Shown in pieces: positions 61,184 to 64,000 of a stretch of DNA of 64,000 nt (its first letter is position 1; each line of letters begins with the position of its first letter). Location: NCBI RefSeq assembly GCF_003182155.1, contig NZ_QGTG01000001.1:1428839-1492838 (forward strand), given 5' to 3'. A model generated the notes under the pieces. It did no database searches and was not told the DNA's origin. It worked only from the letters and a program-made list of their open reading frames with translations. The position numbers were made by a program, and so were the translations under genes. This stretch comes from Chitinophaga sp. S165 (GTDB taxonomy: Bacteria > Bacteroidota > Bacteroidia > Chitinophagales > Chitinophagaceae).

Positions 61184-62734
61184 ATGATAAAAACTACCTG
61201 CCTTTTACTGCTGTTCCTGACAGGATTGTCAGCATGTAAAAAAGATGTTGCGCTCCTTCCCAGAGACGAAACTATTGCAGATGCACCATCTGCCGCAAAA
61301 GACATATTTGAGTTCAGATTTGAGTCAAAAAATAATGCGGCACAATTACTGAAAGATGTTGAATGCCAGATCTATACAGACCGTATTGTCGGCTTTGTTC
61401 CTTATCTGAGCTCCAGTAAAGCACTGGTTGCGACGTTTAATTCGAGCGGTGTGAAAGTGGCCGTAAATGGGACCGTACAGCAAAGCGGCATCACACTGAA
61501 CGACTTTAATAAGCCGATCACCTTTACTGTGACGGCAGCTAACGGTACTACAAAAACCTACCAGGTAGAGATCTATACATTCACGGGTTTACCTATCCTT
61601 TATCTGGAAACGGAGGCACCGGTAGTCTCAAAAGATGATTATGTGAAGGGGAAGATGACGGTCGATGCCAATTCAAAATATCCGCAGCCTGTTACTACTA
61701 TGCAGATGGAAATGAGGGGCCGTGGCAACAGTACCTGGACCATGCCTAAAAAGCCTTTCAGGATCAAACTGGATACTAAGGCAGAACTGTTGGGGATGCC
61801 TGCTGCAAAGAAATGGGTATTGCTGGCAAATTTTGCGGACAAGACGCTTATGAGGAATTACCTGGCGCTGGAGATCTCAAAAAGGTTTGAAGCCGTCTTT
61901 ACTCCACGGGCCAGGTTTGTAGAGGTGATACTGAACGGGGAATATCTTGGTAACTATCTGCTGACCGACCAGGTGGAAGTCGGACCGACGAGGATCAATA
62001 TTCCGGAGTTAAAAAAGACATCACCGGATAGTGACATCAGTGGCGGTTATTTATTGGAGGTAGATGAACGTCTGGATGAAACGGTGTGGTTCAGATCATT
62101 ATTACAGGTGGCTTTCACGGTAAAATCGCCCGAGGAGATCACAGCTAAACAACTCGACTATATTAAAAATTATGTACAACAGGTGGAGAATGCATTGTAT
62201 AGTCCGGACTTCGCTCATCCTACAGCGGGGTATAGTAAATACCTCAATGTAGAGACGTTTATCAACTGGTACCTGGTGAATGAACTGCTCAAAAATAATG
62301 ATGCTGTTTTCTATAGTAGTGTGTTCCTGTATAAGGACCGTAATGCTAAACTGTCGATAGGCCCTGTGTGGGACTTTGATCTTGCGGTAGGTAACGTTAC
62401 CTATAACGGGAACAACCTGCCGGAGGGCTGGTGGGTAAAGAATGCCGTATGGATGAACCGGCTGTTCGACGATCCTGCATTTGTACAGAAAGTGAAGGCC
62501 AGATGGAATTTGCTGAAAGGCGCACAGGTTGCCACCTTGTACGACTTCATCAATAAGACGGCGGAAGAATTAAAAAATTCACAGCGGGAAAACTTTAATA
62601 AGTGGGAATTGTTATATAACTATACGTGGCCCAATACTGTGTCGTTAGGGTCTTATGATTCTGAGGTACAGTATATGAAAGATTGGCTCTCAAAAAGAAT
62701 TAAATGGATGGATACTGAAATAAATAAGTTGTAA
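61184..62734 (+). CDS. CotH-family lipoprotein
   Basis: 516 residues. Lipobox LSAC (Cys about 18) followed by a linker region and an Ig-like part (about 60-140). The CotH core carries MRGRGNSTW and KKPFRIKLD, then NYLALEISKRFEA, YLLTDQVEVG, EVDERLDE and WDFDLAVGN, the last with a metal-binding DFD pattern. CotH proteins are atypical kinases; in Bacteroidetes they are cell-surface lipoproteins often linked to glycan use. Substrate unknown. Confidence 0.88.
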   Translation: MIKTTCLLLLFLTGLSACKKDVALLPRDETIADAPSAAKDIFEFRFESKNNAAQLLKDVECQIYTDRIVGFVPYLSSSKALVATFNSSGVKVAVNGTVQQSGITLNDFNKPITFTVTAANGTTKTYQVEIYTFTGLPILYLETEAPVVSKDDYVKGKMTVDANSKYPQPVTTMQMEMRGRGNSTWTMPKKPFRIKLDTKAELLGMPAAKKWVLLANFADKTLMRNYLALEISKRFEAVFTPRARFVEVILNGEYLGNYLLTDQVEVGPTRINIPELKKTSPDSDISGGYLLEVDERLDETVWFRSLLQVAFTVKSPEEITAKQLDYIKNYVQQVENALYSPDFAHPTAGYSKYLNVETFINWYLVNELLKNNDAVFYSSVFLYKDRNAKLSIGPVWDFDLAVGNVTYNGNNLPEGWWVKNAVWMNRLFDDPAFVQKVKARWNLLKGAQVATLYDFINKTAEELKNSQRENFNKWELLYNYTWPNTVSLGSYDSEVQYMKDWLSKRIKWMDTEINKL

Positions 62735-62899
62735 TTTCGGTTTCGAACATATCCTACGGGAATCTCTCCCTGTCTATAAGAATGCAATAAGTACCCTGCG
62801 CCGGGAATCGCAGGTCATTAATTTTCAACCTCACTCACTGCTCAGACCGTATTCAGGTCTGCAACGACTCTTTTACCCTAACATCAAAATAAAGAAAGA

Positions 62900-63412
62900 A
62901 TGAAAAGAATACCCATGCTTTTCGTTGCCACGTTAACATTGGCATCTTTGGCAACGACTGTCCGCGGACAGGAAACCGCATCGGCGACAGCAACTGCGAC
63001 CATTGTAACTCCTATCAGTATCGTGAAGGACGTTGATATGGACTTTGGTAATGTGGCCGTACAATCTACTACTGCCGGTACCGTAGTGCTTGCTCCGGGC
63101 GGTACCCGTACTGCTACCGGTGGTGTAACGCTGCCTACTACGGCGGGAACGGTTACGGCTGCATCTTTTACTGTGAGCGGTACTTCAGGGTACACGTACA
63201 CTATTACGCTGCCGACCACTCCGTTAACTATTACAAGTGGAGCAAACACTATGACTGTTACTGCTTTCACCAGCGATCCTTCAGGTACGGGTACGCTCAC
63301 AGGTGGATCTGAAGTAGTTAATGTAGGTGCAACGCTGAATGTTAGTGCTGCACAACCCGCAGGGGTCTACGTTTCAGCTACTCCCTTCGATGTGACTGTT
63401 AACTACAATTAG
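62900..63412 (+). CDS. DUF4402 surface protein
   Basis: 170 residues. Signal peptide (LATTVRGQ cleavage near 25), then a Thr/Gly/Ala-rich beta domain with PISIVKDVDMDFGNVAV, ending PFDVTVNYN, matching DUF4402. Such proteins are pilin-like and commonly encoded beside PapD-like chaperones. It stands 85 nt upstream of exactly such a gene, suggesting a fimbria-like surface structure. Confidence 0.85.
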   Translation: MKRIPMLFVATLTLASLATTVRGQETASATATATIVTPISIVKDVDMDFGNVAVQSTTAGTVVLAPGGTRTATGGVTLPTTAGTVTAASFTVSGTSGYTYTITLPTTPLTITSGANTMTVTAFTSDPSGTGTLTGGSEVVNVGATLNVSAAQPAGVYVSATPFDVTVNYN

Positions 63413-63432
63413 TTGCCCTTTTTTTCCCAAAG

Positions 63433-63469
63433 GCCCTCCCCGGTATTGTCATAGTAGCCGGGCAGGGGC
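63433..63469 (+). terminator. Imperfect GC hairpin after the DUF4402 gene
   Basis: GCCC-TCCCCGG pairs imperfectly with CCGGGCAGGGGC (one bulge, one mismatch), followed by TTATT. It may weaken read-through into the chaperone gene. Confidence 0.35.
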
Positions 63470-63497
63470 TTATTGGGCCTTATTCTCAACAATATTT

Positions 63498-64000
63498 ATG
63501 CGCCATATCCATTATCTGATAATTATTACTTTGTTATCTCCCCTCCTATCATCTGCACAAGGCAATCTTCTGATCACGCCTATGAGGGTTGTTTTCGAGG
63601 GACAGAAGAAAATACAGGAGCTTAATCTTGCCAATACCGGCCGGGATACGGCGCGGTACCTGATCTCTCTTATTGAAATACGCATGAACAGCAATGGTAC
63701 TTTTGAAAAGATCAGTGAGCCCGATTCAGGACAACTGTTTGCCAGCAAGTTCCTGCGCCTCTTCCCCAGAAGTGTGACCCTTGCTCCCGGCGAGGCGCAA
63801 CTGGTGAAGGTGCAACTTACCAGGACAGGGCAATTACAGGAAGGTGAATACCGCTCGCATATCTATTTCAGATCGGTGCCTGATACGAGGGTACAGGGAG
63901 AACCAGCCAGGGCAAAAGATTCGACGCGTATTTCCGTTACGCTGACACCGGTTTTCGGCATCAGTATCCCTGTGATCATCAGGACAGGTCCGCCTGCCAT
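63498..64000 (+). CDS. PapD-like periplasmic chaperone (3' part outside window)
   Basis: 167 codons visible from ATG 63498, open to the window end. Signal peptide (MRHIHYLIIITLLSPLLSSA), then the first Ig-like domain of the PapD fold: LLITPMRVVFEGQKK, KFLRLFPRSVTLAPGEAQLV and EGEYRSHIYFRSV. It probably folds or delivers the DUF4402 protein encoded just upstream. An usher gene would be expected to the right, outside the window. Confidence 0.75.
   Translation, partial: MRHIHYLIIITLLSPLLSSAQGNLLITPMRVVFEGQKKIQELNLANTGRDTARYLISLIEIRMNSNGTFEKISEPDSGQLFASKFLRLFPRSVTLAPGEAQLVKVQLTRTGQLQEGEYRSHIYFRSVPDTRVQGEPARAKDSTRISVTLTPVFGISIPVIIRTGPPA

Overview
The window reads as a chromosomal segment of a Bacteroidota bacterium, most likely in or near Chitinophaga. 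The reasons are the Bacteroidetes-type T6SS (subtype iii, with tssN/O/P/R and no tssJ/L/M), a C-terminal type IX secretion sorting domain, a TonB-linked beta-barrel with a carboxypeptidase-like N-terminal domain, DUF4402 and CotH proteins, and TAnnTTTG -7 promoter boxes. The genus is inference. No rRNA, tRNA, CRISPR array or insertion sequence was recognised.

Layout. 1-17549 (minus strand) is one long T6SS operon. From its promoter end it reads tssO, tssP, tssR, tssH/clpV, tssB, tssC, hcp, tssE, tssF, tssG, tssN, tssK, an unknown cargo-like gene, vgrG, a second unknown gene, and a PAAR-like gene cut by the window edge. A 26-bp dyad lies upstream of tssO, and a hairpin separates hcp from the baseplate genes. 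17966-27874 holds a lipoprotein, a very large near-perfect hairpin, an LTA-synthase-like phosphotransferase, a two-component system with a TonB-type receptor, and a MocR regulator divergent from a SnoaL-like gene. 27982-33912 is sbcD-sbcC plus a lipid A acyltransferase-like gene. 34433-44596 is mixed: a response regulator, NDH-2, exported proteins of unknown function, a divergent pair sharing LamG-like folds, and an SDR/TetR pair whose three shared operators can be read directly.

44858-47542 carries three tail-collar-domain proteins and a formyltransferase in one direction. 47543-52366 is a lasso peptide biosynthetic cluster: HprK-like kinase, B2 protease, cyclase and a 43-residue precursor on the minus strand, with a divergent PqqD-like B1 protein and a nucleotidyltransferase. 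The precursor is too short for ordinary ORF calling. It has a WETP leader motif, Thr at -2 and a core GGGAAGTDFGSEISAP that would give a Gly1-Asp8 ring. No exporter gene is present.

52390-55134 encodes a secreted GH16 glucanase whose catalytic domain is interrupted by a discoidin (F5/8C) domain with its halves in reversed order, apparently a circular permutation. 55416-58814 holds small membrane and unknown proteins. 59181-60793 is an AT-richer two-gene unit, tcmP plus a three-Cys (Gp37/Gp68) protein. The window ends with a CotH lipoprotein, a DUF4402 protein and the start of a PapD-like chaperone gene.

The most interesting items are the lasso precursor and its cluster, the permuted discoidin insert in GH16, the giant hairpin at 19103-19225, the T6SS cargo candidate at 2735-3382 and the tcmP pair.
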